DNA from: Todiramphus chloris collaris | Lineage: Eukaryota; Chordata; Aves; Coraciiformes; Alcedinidae | Direction: 5' to 3' | NCBI GenBank assembly: GCA_025345505.1 | Contig: JANVCC010000077.1 | Coordinates: forward strand, 550,031 to 614,030 | DNA: 64,000 nucleotides | Shown: in pieces, positions 12,091 through 22,926 of the stretch | Numbering within the stretch: the stretch's first letter is position 1 | Layout of the letters: each line of letters begins with the position of its first letter | Translations under genes and position numbers: made by a program | The notes under the pieces: model-generated | Database searches by the model: none | Told to the model about the DNA's origin: nothing | What the model saw: the letters and a program-made list of their open reading frames with translations, nothing else

Positions 12091-14989
12091 CTAATTGGAT
12101 GGAAGGAAACTGATGTGAGCAGGACTTGCACAGGTAGGGAGGGATGGGTGAGGGGGCCACTCCTTTATTAGAAGGCCTTGCTTGGGTAACATCACTTTTT
12201 GTGTTATTTATTTTTCTCTAAATTTGTATAATTTTTTTATTACTTAATTATTTATTTTTTAAGTCTCAGCATCAGTCAGTTTTAAAACTTGTTCATAAAA
12301 AAAGAGAAGCTTTTTGGGCAAAGAAAAATGAAACCTGTTGGCTGGTCTCTGGTTGGGTTCACAAATTCTCGGAGTAGAAAAGACTTCGCGCAAGCGTCTG
12401 AAAATAGCACCTTAATTACAAAGTAGTAATCAATCTCCATAGATCTACACACAACTGTGTTACTGGTGTGACGTTACCACTAAACAAGTACAGTAATAAA
12501 AGAGTAAGCCAAAGTGCAATATATTCAACATGCAAATATGAGTGCCACCTGCAGTATCTACAAATAGGTGGAAACCTTGGATGGTGTTTGCTTACATCAT
12601 ATTGAAAAATTACTGCTCAGGATTAAAAAGAAATAAATAAAAGGCCTCAAAGGTATTTGCTCAACTTTCATTAAGCACCAAATATGAAAGCTGGGATACT
12701 CCAGATCACAAAGAAAAACAATGCATGACACTAGACTTACCAAATTGCTCTCTTAACTAATTGTGTATATATATACACAAGTATATATATACACACACAC
12801 ACACACGTATATACACATGTCCCTGCTTCTCATTTGATACACAGCGTGGCTAGGAAAGGCAGAAGATCCTAGCTCCAACTGTCACCCAGGTCAAGAGTTA
12901 ATAGTGGAGAAAACGGCATGTATTTTTACCCTTTCCCTTTCAGCACAAGTGTTCTATGACACAAAGCATTACTACTGCAGACAAGCACATGTATTTTAAT
13001 GTTTTACTTGCTTAGCCCTCTGTAGTAATTAAATCACACTAGTTTCAAAATCCACCTCCAAACTTTTCAATGTTCAACATAAAAATTACCAAAGAGACTA
13101 GTAAGCAATTCTATTTCAATGCTCTGGGACACTACACTGGTGTAGAAAGCCCTCTAGCTGAGTCGGCGTTATCTGAGGATAGGATGCGTAATACTGAAAA
13201 GCTACATTATTAACATGACATTGGGATAAAAGGAAAAAAAGCTTTTAAAGAGAAGACATCCACTGAAAGGACCTGTCAGGTAACACACACATGCATGCTG
13301 CTAGCTTCTCTCCAGGATGCAACAGGTCATAGTTGAAGTGGGCAACAAAAGTCAACAGGGATTCGGAAGAAAATCCAGAGAAATGAATGGAAGTTTGCTA
13401 TTGCAGAGAGCACTCTCAAGCAATGTGTATCCTCTGCCCCTTCTACAGCAATTATCAGCACCAGAATGCACAGCACTGATTCTACGCCTAAATAAAGGTC
13501 ATACTGGCAGCTAATTGGGACAGAGGGTCATGATTTCATTGATGCTAAACAGACTGCAGTCCCCTTCAGGTACCACACACCTGCACAAGTGACCACAGGT
13601 GACAGCGAGCAGCATCCTCTCTGGACCCACGGAACTGATCAGGACAGCAGCACACGCTGCTCCTGTCATCCCTGCGTGCCAGACTTTGGCCCTCACTTGA
13701 TAGGTAAACAAGGGAACAAACAACACAACCTCAGTGGCTTCTGCTGCCTTCCTAGGAAAGTAGAACTGGAAATAACCTGTTCAGAACTGAAAGAGAAGAG
13801 CTGCTGGGGAAGGTTTATGCTAAAGAATTGCAAAAAAAGTATTAAGACTAACTTTTAAACTAGGATTGAAGTATTTTATTACTAGAAACATTAAATGGAA
13901 AAAGTAATCTTTAAGGGAGAAATCTGAGACAGTAATATTTTTCCAACGAGAAGTGCCGAAGTTAAATCAGCTGTTAGCAGTACATGGGATTGATGGTGGT
14001 GGTGGGTTGTTAGTTTAAAATTTCAAGGTTTTCAAAGACTATTGCAAAGCTAAACTCAGCAATTAAATTGCAGTCTAAACCACATACTGTTTCTACAATT
14101 CACTAAAAAAAAAAAAATTCCTTGTACACAGTGTGTTTGATAAAACTCTCCCATCAACACCCAAAATTCCTCTTACCCCCAGTCAGCCTCTCCAACACTC
14201 AATCCTAACTAACAGTAAAGGGTTTCTAAAAGCATCAAAAGTGACCATTAGAAATATGAAACCTGAAAGAAATTTTTTATATAACATTTTCACACCTTCA
14301 ACTACTTAAGGTAAAAGTAGTACACCACATAATTTAAAGGGAAAAAAAAGGTAAAAACCAAAAATCCCCAAACAAACAAGGACAATAAGGGAAAAAAACC
14401 CCAAACAAACAAACCCAAAGCAAAAATTGTTCGGTGCTACAGTACAACCACAAATCCAGAAAGACGTATTTAAAGTTTTCTAAACTACCAGACTGCCTAA
14501 CCTGTCTACTTTTAAGTTGGCATTTATGGTGGGAAATATGAACAAAGAGCATGCAGTGATTCAAATCTACTTCAGCTTGGTTCACCACTCAAGTAAAACT
14601 CACCCTAAAGTAAACTTTCCTACTAGCTAACTTTCCCCCGGGTGAAGTGAAATCTAAGTTAAACTGAACTTGTATCTCCACAGACATCACTTATCACAAA
14701 ACCCAAGAATCAGGTAATGGAAGGATCTTTGGCCAAGTACTAAATGGCCCAAAATAACATATATTGGAGTTTTTAACTGCAAGTTAAGCTGTCTCAGTTT
14801 GCAACAACTCTTATTTGGCAGGTGGGGTGAAGGCATTTGCCAAAACTATGAGCTGAAAAACACATTACTCCAAAGGGTTAACACCAAAAGTAAGTTAAAA
14901 TTAACAGACTGTAAGCACACATTCTTAGCAAAAAAACAAAACAAAACCAAAAGTGTTTTAGAAGGTCATAGTAAGTTGCTTTCTCTTAC
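12091..14989 (-). other. LCOR: LCOR intron before the terminal exon
   Basis: This intron of 2,899 nt has a strong donor (GG then GTAAGA, at 14989 on the minus strand) and a TAG acceptor at 12091-12092. It interrupts a glycine codon after its second base. It contains a TA/CA microsatellite at 12762-12818 and an A/C-only patch at 14338-14425. No other coding or RNA feature could be supported in it. Confidence 0.85.
12762..12818. repeat. Compound (TA)n/(CA)n microsatellite
   Basis: Alternating TA and CA dinucleotides form two TA blocks separated by ACACAAG, followed by about eight CA units and another TA stretch. On the gene strand this reads as TG and TA repeats inside the last LCOR intron. 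It is likely to vary in length between individuals. Confidence 0.9.
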
Positions 14990-15083
14990 CCATTTCCCGG
15001 AGTACTGGAGCACCCTGGAGAATGACTCAGAGAGGTGCTGCCGGCACAAGGACTCTTCTTTGTGGATAAATCAAGCACACCGT
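14990..15083 (-). CDS. LCOR: LCOR exon carrying the second CtBP motif (VLDLS)
   Basis: This 94-nt internal exon begins with the last two bases of an Asp codon and ends with the first two bases of a Gly codon. It encodes residues 80-111. It was too short to stand out as an open frame and was found from its splice sites: acceptor TCTCCAG just before 15083 and donor GG/GTAAGA after 14990. Near its start it carries VLDLS (residues 82-86), one of the two established CtBP-interaction motifs of LCOR, followed by a Ser/Pro/Gly/Thr-rich linker. Its phases differ at the two ends (1 in, 2 out), so skipping it would shift the frame of the HTH exon. Confidence 0.95.
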
Positions 15084-17966
15084 CTGGAGAGACAAAAGAA
15101 AGACTTCAGTTTTTGAAGCAGGATCAGCCACGTTGTCCCTTGACAAAACAAGACTTCTGAACATTTTCCATTTTATTTTTATTTTTTATTTAAATAAATT
15201 GAGACTTGTATTTATTTGCAGTTTGACTTCAACATAGTCCTCAGAAGTCACAAAGAAAACTGGCAAAAATAAAAGCGCATCTGTTACAAGAGCCAGAGAA
15301 TAAAAGACGACCTACAGATGACAGTTTAGGGTGTAACACACCCCATTGCATAACTAACCCTCAGCAGTCCCAAAAATGAGACAAACTTAAAATTCCTGAG
15401 ATATCCCCCCCCCTTAAAGGGGGGGGGGTTTAAAGCAGTATTTGAATTGGGGTTTTTCTTTTTAATCCAAACCTCTATAGGAAAAGTCATTGAGTACTTC
15501 ATACTGGAAATTCACTCTGAACTGAACTCACACACACAACTCCTCCTCCTCACCTGGCAGCTAGCTTCAGCCCTTTTTCCACACCTCCACTGGGTCCCTA
15601 CTGGCAAAGCTGCTGCCTTCCCTTCTCTATTGTTTACTCCCCCTCTTCTTCCATGTACCAAATTGTTTTCCCTGCTAGACTGCTTCATCCATCCTCACTA
15701 ATGGACCTCCCTTACACTCACCCATGGTCCTCTGCAAGCCCTTACGTAAACTCTGCATTTCCAGGCAACGGAAAAGGGAGCGCTTTTTGCTAGAAAAGCC
15801 TTGCTCCCACTGCACTGAAACAACTTGCAATTCTGGTCATTTTAACGAGGGCAACATTGACACAGAAGCATTGCAGCCATATGAAATTCCTGGAAACTTT
15901 GAAACAAAGAATTTATGAGGCAAAGATAAATGAAACATGTTGGCAAGGTAAACCAGAGGCATTTCAGAACTCCTCGCTCATTCCATCTAACCAAGTAAAT
16001 ACAACCCAACACAAGAACAATGCAAGATAGATTTCAGATGGCTTAAAGTTCTCATTTGACATATGGAGAAAACACGCAATAAACAGTGAACTAGAATTAA
16101 CTTACAGAAAGCTGTTCCACCCACTGCATTTGGGAACATACCATACCCCAAACTTAAGCAAGCAGAGAATTCAATCTTCCTTTTGAACAACACTGATGAA
16201 GCCACAAGCTACAGAGACTGGATCAAGTAGCACCTCCTTTACAAGAAGCTATACTAAACAGCATGAGCTGCTGCCAGAGGCACTTGCATCCATGATTCCT
16301 TCATCAGAAGGAATTTTGTGATTAGATTGTGACCTAGATAGATAGATTGTGACCTAGCAATCTCTGAGGGCAAACAGGGCCAGCCTCATACCCCACAGAG
16401 AAGTTTCCAGCTAGCTGGGTTCCCCTCAACCCACCAGAACAGAAATACAGCAAGAAGCACCACCGTAAGTCTTTTGCAAGTCTCTCGAGTCTCTCAATCA
16501 GAAGTTTGGCAAAACCTCTCCCCAATTTACACTTAATGTAATTGGGAAAAACAAAACAAAAAGCATCAGCAAACAGATTACTGTAAGTTAATATGCACAT
16601 GTTCTAATTCCATAACAAGTGCTATGAACGTTATACATTATCTTACAGCCTTTTTGTCACATTGCAGCTAAAGAAGTTTGTGTACCTGCTTTCTTCTTCA
16701 TCATCCAATCCTCTAATTAAAAAAACCAAACAACAACCAACCCACAAAACCCAAACAAAAAAAAGCCAAAAGCAAACCTGATTCTCTCCCTCTCAGTGAA
16801 AGTCTTCACAATGAGAACACTAACATAATACAAAAGATACTTGTGAAATACATTTCTAATAAAATCAGCTAGAAACAAATGCTACCAGCCAAAAGTACAG
16901 GTTCACACTTTGAGACAGACACCATCCAACCTCCCATTGCAGCTTGGTAACTCAAGTGTGGCACCAATTTTCAGCAAGTGCTCCGCGTGCAGTAACTTTC
17001 CAGACGCTCAAGCTGCATATTGTTGGACACACAAAGTGAACCTTTTTACAAAAGGCTTCATAAGCCCAAGTTCAAAGTATAAAGGGATACCTACCATTCT
17101 GTATTAGCTAGCAAAAGCCTTTTCTTCTTTTTTTAAAGCACCTTTTCCACTTGAGAATGGACAGCTTACTTTGGTAGAATTATTTCAGACACTGACACTA
17201 CTCTGAAGAAGGGTAAAGGGGTTAATTTTAACCCTATCAGTAGGATAGGCTTATGATGACCTCCAGTCAAGTTTCAGGAAAAAACCCCAAACATTCACAT
17301 GTTGTAATCACTCACACAATTTGCTTGTTAAAAATGTTTTTGATGGAAAGCAAGGTTTGCAAATTGAAACAAGCTCTGCAACACTGTTACAAAGTATTCA
17401 ATCTGGGCTCCAGGGAACAAATCTATTTTTAAGGTAGAAGAGAGGTGTTTCTTTCAAGTGCATAAACCTGCAAGTTTTGTACAGTTCATGGGTATCCATT
17501 TTACAGTCTTCACAAAGCAATCTCTCGCAGACTTTTAGAAGATACTGTTAGCACACTATGACCAGAAAGAAAATAAACTACTCCTTCAGTCAGACCGGGT
17601 ACTAACCTTCAGAAAGGAGGCAACATGATGGTTTTCATGACCATGTAAAAACCTTGCTTTATCATCAGTAACTTGTCTTGTCAGACAGCATACAGTCCAT
17701 TTTGGCAGACTGTTTCTCGCAGCTTGTCCCCAGAGTTTGGAGCATCCCCATCCCCTTTGCCCTTTTTCAGAAAACTTGCTCATGTCTATGTGCCTACGTG
17801 CTTTCACAAAGTCTCCCCTCTCACAGCCATACCTACTATGATACTGTAAAAACATTCACCACTTTCCCATTTTACATAAAAGTGGAAACTTCTAATTGTC
17901 TGGTTATGCAACAAGGATGCCATCAATGGATTGCTGTAGGATGCAAGACACTGAGAAGAGTCCTAC
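15084..17966 (-). other. LCOR: LCOR intron between the NR-box exon and the VLDLS exon
   Basis: This phase-1 intron of 2,883 nt has a GTAGGA donor and a CCAG acceptor. It holds a C9/G10 inverted repeat at 15405-15428, a short duplicated motif with 20-bp spacing at 16323-16357 (TAGATTGTGACCTAG twice), and an A/C-rich patch at 16718-16780. No further exon or RNA gene could be supported. Confidence 0.85.
15405..15428. repeat. C9-TTAAA-G10 inverted repeat
   Basis: Nine C residues (15405-15413) are followed by TTAAA and ten G residues (15419-15428). This can fold as a stem of up to nine G-C pairs with a five-base loop on either strand. The position is about 320 bases upstream of the VLDLS exon in the transcript sense. 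Confidence 0.9.
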
Positions 17967-18254
17967 CTTGTTCACTAGGTTCTGACTGAGACTTTCTGAC
18001 AGTAAGGTCCAGAGGTGAGTCTTGGTCAGCCATGAGAAGTTTGCTGAGCACAGGGTTCTGAGCAGTTGCAGCCGTGGGAGAGGAGGCGACCAGAGATGCT
18101 TTCAGCAGGCTTTGGTTCTTTGTGCTATTGGGCTGGCTGGAGTCCTGAGTAGAGCTATTTTTTGAGGTATATTCAGCAGCAAACTGTCGGATCATTCGCT
18201 GCATGATCTCACGGGCCACTAGGGGAATATTGGGGTCAGAGACCCCAGGACTGT
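17967..18254 (-). CDS. LCOR: LCOR exon with nuclear-receptor box and start of the 433-residue isoform
   Basis: This 288-nt exon encodes an N-terminal part (DSPGVSDPNIPLVAREI) seen only in long isoforms, then ATG at 18202-18204, which opens the classical isoform (MQRMIRQFAAEY). Counting from that Met, LSKLL (53-57) is the LXXLL nuclear-receptor box and PLDLT (64-68) is the first CtBP-binding motif. The region between is Ser/Thr/Asn-rich and probably disordered. The acceptor is TTTACAG before 18254; the donor is AAG/GTAGGA after 17967. Both boundaries are phase 1 and the length is a multiple of three, so the exon could be skipped without a frameshift. The frame is open upstream of the ATG, so translation can also enter from the long isoforms. 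Confidence 0.97.
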
Positions 18255-21200
18255 CTGTAAATATTAGAGAGTGGTTTTTTTTAAAGGAAGAACTTTAAGT
18301 AAAACAGCTTTTATATTAAGTCATTGTTGATTAAAAAAAAAAGAACCAAAAACGCCACACACACACGGTGAAAAAAAAAAAAAAAAAAAGAAAGAGCCAA
18401 AGACAAGTAGTTTTTCTAGAAAATGTACTTTCGTCTTAGAATACTTGAACAAGAACCATTGCTGATTCTGGTATAACCCTCCAAAAATAACAATTGCCTG
18501 ACAGAAATACACAATCTCATCTTTTGTTTTCAAATATAGATACATTTAACCAGAACTTTAACATTTGTGGAAATGGAAAGGAGATCTAGACCCATGAAGA
18601 AGAGTACCACGTGATGAAACTCATTCCAAAAAAACTGAACAGGTTAAGTCAGTGGAAGAATAGAGTAACTTACCTGCAGCTACAGAAGGGGAGCAGGGGG
18701 AACAGATTTGCAGCAGTCCCCAACAAATTTACTGGGAAATGAAGCCCTACAGTTCTGATTCTTCAAAATAACCCACATGAAGATCAAATGTTCAAGTGTC
18801 TTCCATCCCATTCTATCTATTCCTTTTCATTTTTTTTTAAAACGTGTTTATAATCAATGCAGTACCAGGTATTACCCAAAGAGCTTTCACATAGACAGAA
18901 AGACAGAATGTGAAAGTAATTCTATTTCTAGAAGAGACGATAAATCTATTAATAAGGAATGTGAACTGGAACAGGTAGACATTCCAACGTAGTCACGTAA
19001 AATAGTGCATAAATACAGCTATCTGGGGATGTGAGCAACCCAAAAATATATGGAGGGGTGGGGGAAAAAAACCTGCTATTTTACATTAGCAGTACTTTGT
19101 GATGTCAAAGCAAATCTGTAACTTCTAAATCACAAAAGCTAAATCCTATCACTCCACCTCAAATACCACTTCTGTTCTCTAAATCAGGTTTAAAACAACA
19201 AAAAAAGAAAAAACCCAAAAATGACCGTAACAAAATACAAAAAAAATCCCAAACACCAAAAACAAAACACAACCAAAAAACCACAAACACCAATAACAGC
19301 TCCAGAAATAGCTCAGACAGTTTTATTTTCTATTTCTAAGAAACATTCAGAGAAAATTGTGCTGTAGAAGACCAAACAAATCTTTAAAAGCAGCTCTCAG
19401 AACAATAGTAAAGTGTTCATTTCCTCTTTAAAAAAATTTCCCAGGTTGAAAGGCCATCTATGGAGATTGAACTATTAGAAGCATTATCAAAATCTTGTGT
19501 GGGACATTTCAGTATTAGATTGGGATTTTACCACCATTTTTTCAAAAATGCATCAATCCAACAAACCAGCTTTAGTGTGTCTATCAAGGATGACTGACAT
19601 GAAGGTTCAAGCATGTAGCTGCCCACAAACTACAAATCAGCAGTAAGCAGCTGATGTGGTTCTTGACAGAAAACCCTACTGAGCTTTAAATTCTTAATCA
19701 AGCCCAATTTCCTAAGATTTTACGCAGCCAATAGGTGTATTCTTATAGGGTACAGTAGCTGCAAACTTTTAAGATGTTTATGTAAATAACCATTTTCTCA
19801 TAAAAATCTACAGTATGTTTTCCTGTTGCTAAGGACAAGACACTAGAGTTCTAAGAGATCACCAAGAGATGAGCCAAACTTAATTTTAGGTACATTTACA
19901 TTCCCACTTTCTCCCCAGATGGTCCACAGTGACACAAGCCTGGAAAAGCACAGAGGCTTTTTCTGATATGGTGACATTGCTTCCATTTTCTAGGCTCTCT
20001 ACTGTAACCTGCTGAAGGACATATGAAAGGGTCTAGAAAAGCCCAGAGGGACACAAGATGATGACATGGCCACACTGATGCCAACTATTTGGGACATGCT
20101 TGTAGTGTATACATGTAGGGCTGTCATGAAGGCAGAGTTCTATGGCACCTGTGTTTTCTGAAGAAGAATCATGCCTTTACGGTGCACCCATGTTCATAGG
20201 GACACTCAGCAACGCTGAACATATCTCCAAATACAGGGAGAAAATACTACATGTGCCTACCTCCATGCATCTTTGTAATCTGCAACTTCAAAGAATCAGC
20301 ACAGAGTGACTACTGTGAGTTTTTAAGTGCTGCTCGAGATCAACTCTCTAATTCAAGACAGAAAACTCAGTTTTCAGCCAGAAGTCACCCCACACATTAA
20401 AGACTTCTTGCTTAATATAAAGCCTGAATGCTAAGGATTAAAACTGTTACAGGCAAGTGCAAAGTACTTGCTGTTGCCTCTGCAGCATCTCTTGAAATCA
20501 ACTAGATGTTTGACTCCAAGTGTCTAGGCTTTTTGAAAACAAAACCCCAAAGCTAACTAAAACAGTGATTCTCCAAGAAAAATACAGCAAATGTGTATCA
20601 GCTATAAATAGCCTAAAGCAGTATTCCTGAGCTTTAAAATCTTAGCAGGTTTTGTGCATCTTATCTACACTGAAATCTTAGAAGGGCAGTATCAAACAAA
20701 AAAACAAACTTCCTTAAGCCTTCAAAAGGAGGTCCTGTCCTGCTACAATGGGTAACAGAAACTAGGTACTACCTTTCTGCTTTTTTATTTGAAAGAAGCA
20801 TTACTGAGTCAGAACGCCGTGGCACAAAGCAGAGAGGAAGTACGTAAGATTAAAGGACAGTAAACCTGTTCAGATAGTTTGTGATCCTGCTAATTACCTA
20901 TGATTGTTAAGTGCGTGAGAGCATGTCCTTGACATGCAACAGGCATCTGTTAGCAGAACATCTGCATTTTCTCTGATCTGCTTGGGCTATAAATTACGAG
21001 TCTCGAATATTACTGGCAGTGAGGATGGAAAGACAAAGAAAGAACTGATCACTGGCATGAAACCAGGAGAGTCAAGCATCTCTGAGCAATGCAGGAGTGT
21101 CAGAGTTCTGCCATTGGTTGTGTCCTGCTTGGCATAATAGTGCCTGGGGAATCTTATGGCAGTGGCATGAGTTAGAATAATGTTTCAAGCCATCTAAATA

Positions 21201-22793
21201 CAGCCAAGCTTGACAACAATGCATTAAGGATTCAGAGCTGACTTCCTGCTGGGCTTCTTTCCCTCCCTTCCCCTTATTACTCTTGCACCAAACACAGCTC
21301 TGCCAGAGGCAGGAAAGCAAGAGTGTACTAAAAAAAATTCTCAAAGATGCTTAGACACCTGAAGTGATTTCATTACCTTCATTCTGTGTATCTGCCCATG
21401 GACAGTGTTCAAGTCCTCGTTAGCACACTGCAATACCTGCCAATAGTGTTCCAACAACTAAGGAAGCAGGCATGTCTCCTTTGACACGGACACAGACCAT
21501 ACATAAAGATTTATGCAGAATGTTAAAAGGGATTAAGTCTTCAATAAACAATTTGGTAGTGATAGAACTGTACTTTTTTTAACCCCTCTACCCAGAAAAG
21601 TAATATGGAAAAAAGTATATTTTCTCTGGATTTTTGTTTTATTAAATCCCTTCTGGATTTATAGAGAGATAGGATACACCTAAAAGCAAGAGGAAGCCTT
21701 AACCTTAAAATAAACCAAACCAAAATAAAACAAAACCACTGGAAATGAAGATTTGGAATAAAAGCATTATCTGAACCATCAGTAGTAATGAATTAACTAT
21801 CCCTCCTACCATCCTACATGCTTCCATACCTTATGGAACACAACATAATGTACAGTTTGTATTTATTCATATGAGTCATAAAGGAAAGGCTAAGATACCG
21901 TTATCTACTTGAAACACCTTTAAATATTTTGGTTGCTGATAGGAAGGGCTGAGGACTGGCTACAGCAATTTCTAATTTGTTAAACTGAAGCCTTGCATTG
22001 TCACCTAGCAGAGAGGTTGAAATTACTGATTTGGCAGATTTTCTCACACATGGGTTGGACTGATAAGTACAATATACTTTCCTTCAGGATGCATTTGGAA
22101 GCAACCTCTGGATTCCCATTTCTCAGACTGCTAAAAACCAGTAAAATGAGTTTTGTGCCTTCCTAAGAGGACATAACTAACAGACACAACTCTCCAGAAT
22201 AGATTTAGAGGATTTTCTAGCACTGAGCTACTGTTATTGTTCTTGGCATATTCTACAGAACTGATTCTCCAGTTCTTCTGCTGATCACGTTCTAAATTCT
22301 CCACATAGCCCCCTTAGCTCTATTCCAACAATATTTGATGCTGTGGATTGCTGGGGGTGTGTAATCACTACAGACCACAGGGAGAAGACTGCTGACCTTT
22401 AAGAAAAACTGCGTTAGTACAGATCCCCTTAAAATTAAAAATAAATACCCACTGCCACTTGCCCCGCCTTCCAAACAGCCTGCTCACCTAAACATGTGTT
22501 TCAGGGGAGCAGTTCTGCTGTATAAGGACTCACTCCTCCAAAAGTGCAAAACATCAGTGCTCCCCACCAAGAGATCTGTTTCAGAGTTAAGTATGTTATG
22601 CCCTCTGCCTCTGTCCCAAGCTCACACTGTTGTACTCCTACGTTATTTGAGTCAAATTTTTACTCTTGATTTATAGAACTGAAAAATATTGAACATAATG
22701 ACAACTTGAACATCAGATCTTCAATATCTGCATTGCATGCAAAAAGACCAGCAAGAGATACCATTTCCATCACAATACCCCATCAAAACCAAC
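18255..22793 (-). other. LCOR: LCOR intron between the coiled-coil-like exon and the NR-box exon
   Basis: This phase-1 intron of 4,539 nt has a donor of AAAAG/GTTGGT, poorer than consensus at +3 and +4, and a normal TTTACAG acceptor. It contains poly(A)/CA-rich low complexity near 18336-18390 and an A/C-only patch at 19190-19300. Nothing else coding was recognised. Confidence 0.85.
19190..19300. repeat. A/C-only low-complexity tract
   Basis: The plus strand here is almost entirely A and C (runs of CCCAAAAA, ACACCAAAAACA and the like), so the LCOR transcript strand is T/G-rich. It is one of at least ten such patches in the window. No fixed repeat period is visible. Confidence 0.8.
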
Positions 22794-22926
22794 CTTTTCT
22801 GTAAAAGACTGCATTGAGGAACTCTTCCGCTTGCTTTTCAAAACGAATGATTTTTGCTTGCTCTTGTCTAAGCAGAGCTTCTTGTCCAGCTTCCGAGGCT
22901 GGCTCATCCAGACTGACTAAGTGTTC
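22794..22926 (-). CDS. LCOR: LCOR long-isoform exon, helical charged segment
   Basis: This 133-nt exon encodes 44 residues and the first base of an Asp codon. It reads EHLVSLDEPASEAGQEALL and continues through a charged stretch ending in FLNAVFYRK. The Glu/Gln/Lys/Arg-rich middle is strongly helix-forming and may be a short coiled coil. The acceptor is CTTTGCAG before 22926; the entry phase is 0 and the exit phase 1, which fits both neighbours exactly. It belongs to the N-terminal extension found in long LCOR transcripts, and LCORL has a related segment. The donor (GTTGGT) is weak, which may allow alternative joining. Confidence 0.94.

Noticed and set aside
11930..12160. 76-codon frame overlapping the LCOR terminal exon
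   Set aside because: It is the shifted frame of the real exon plus intron sequence; it matters only if the VLDLS exon is skipped.
16323..16357. Two copies of TAGATTGTGACCTAG, considered as a regulatory repeat or attachment site
   Set aside because: It is only a 20-bp-spaced local duplication with no further copies, most simply replication slippage.
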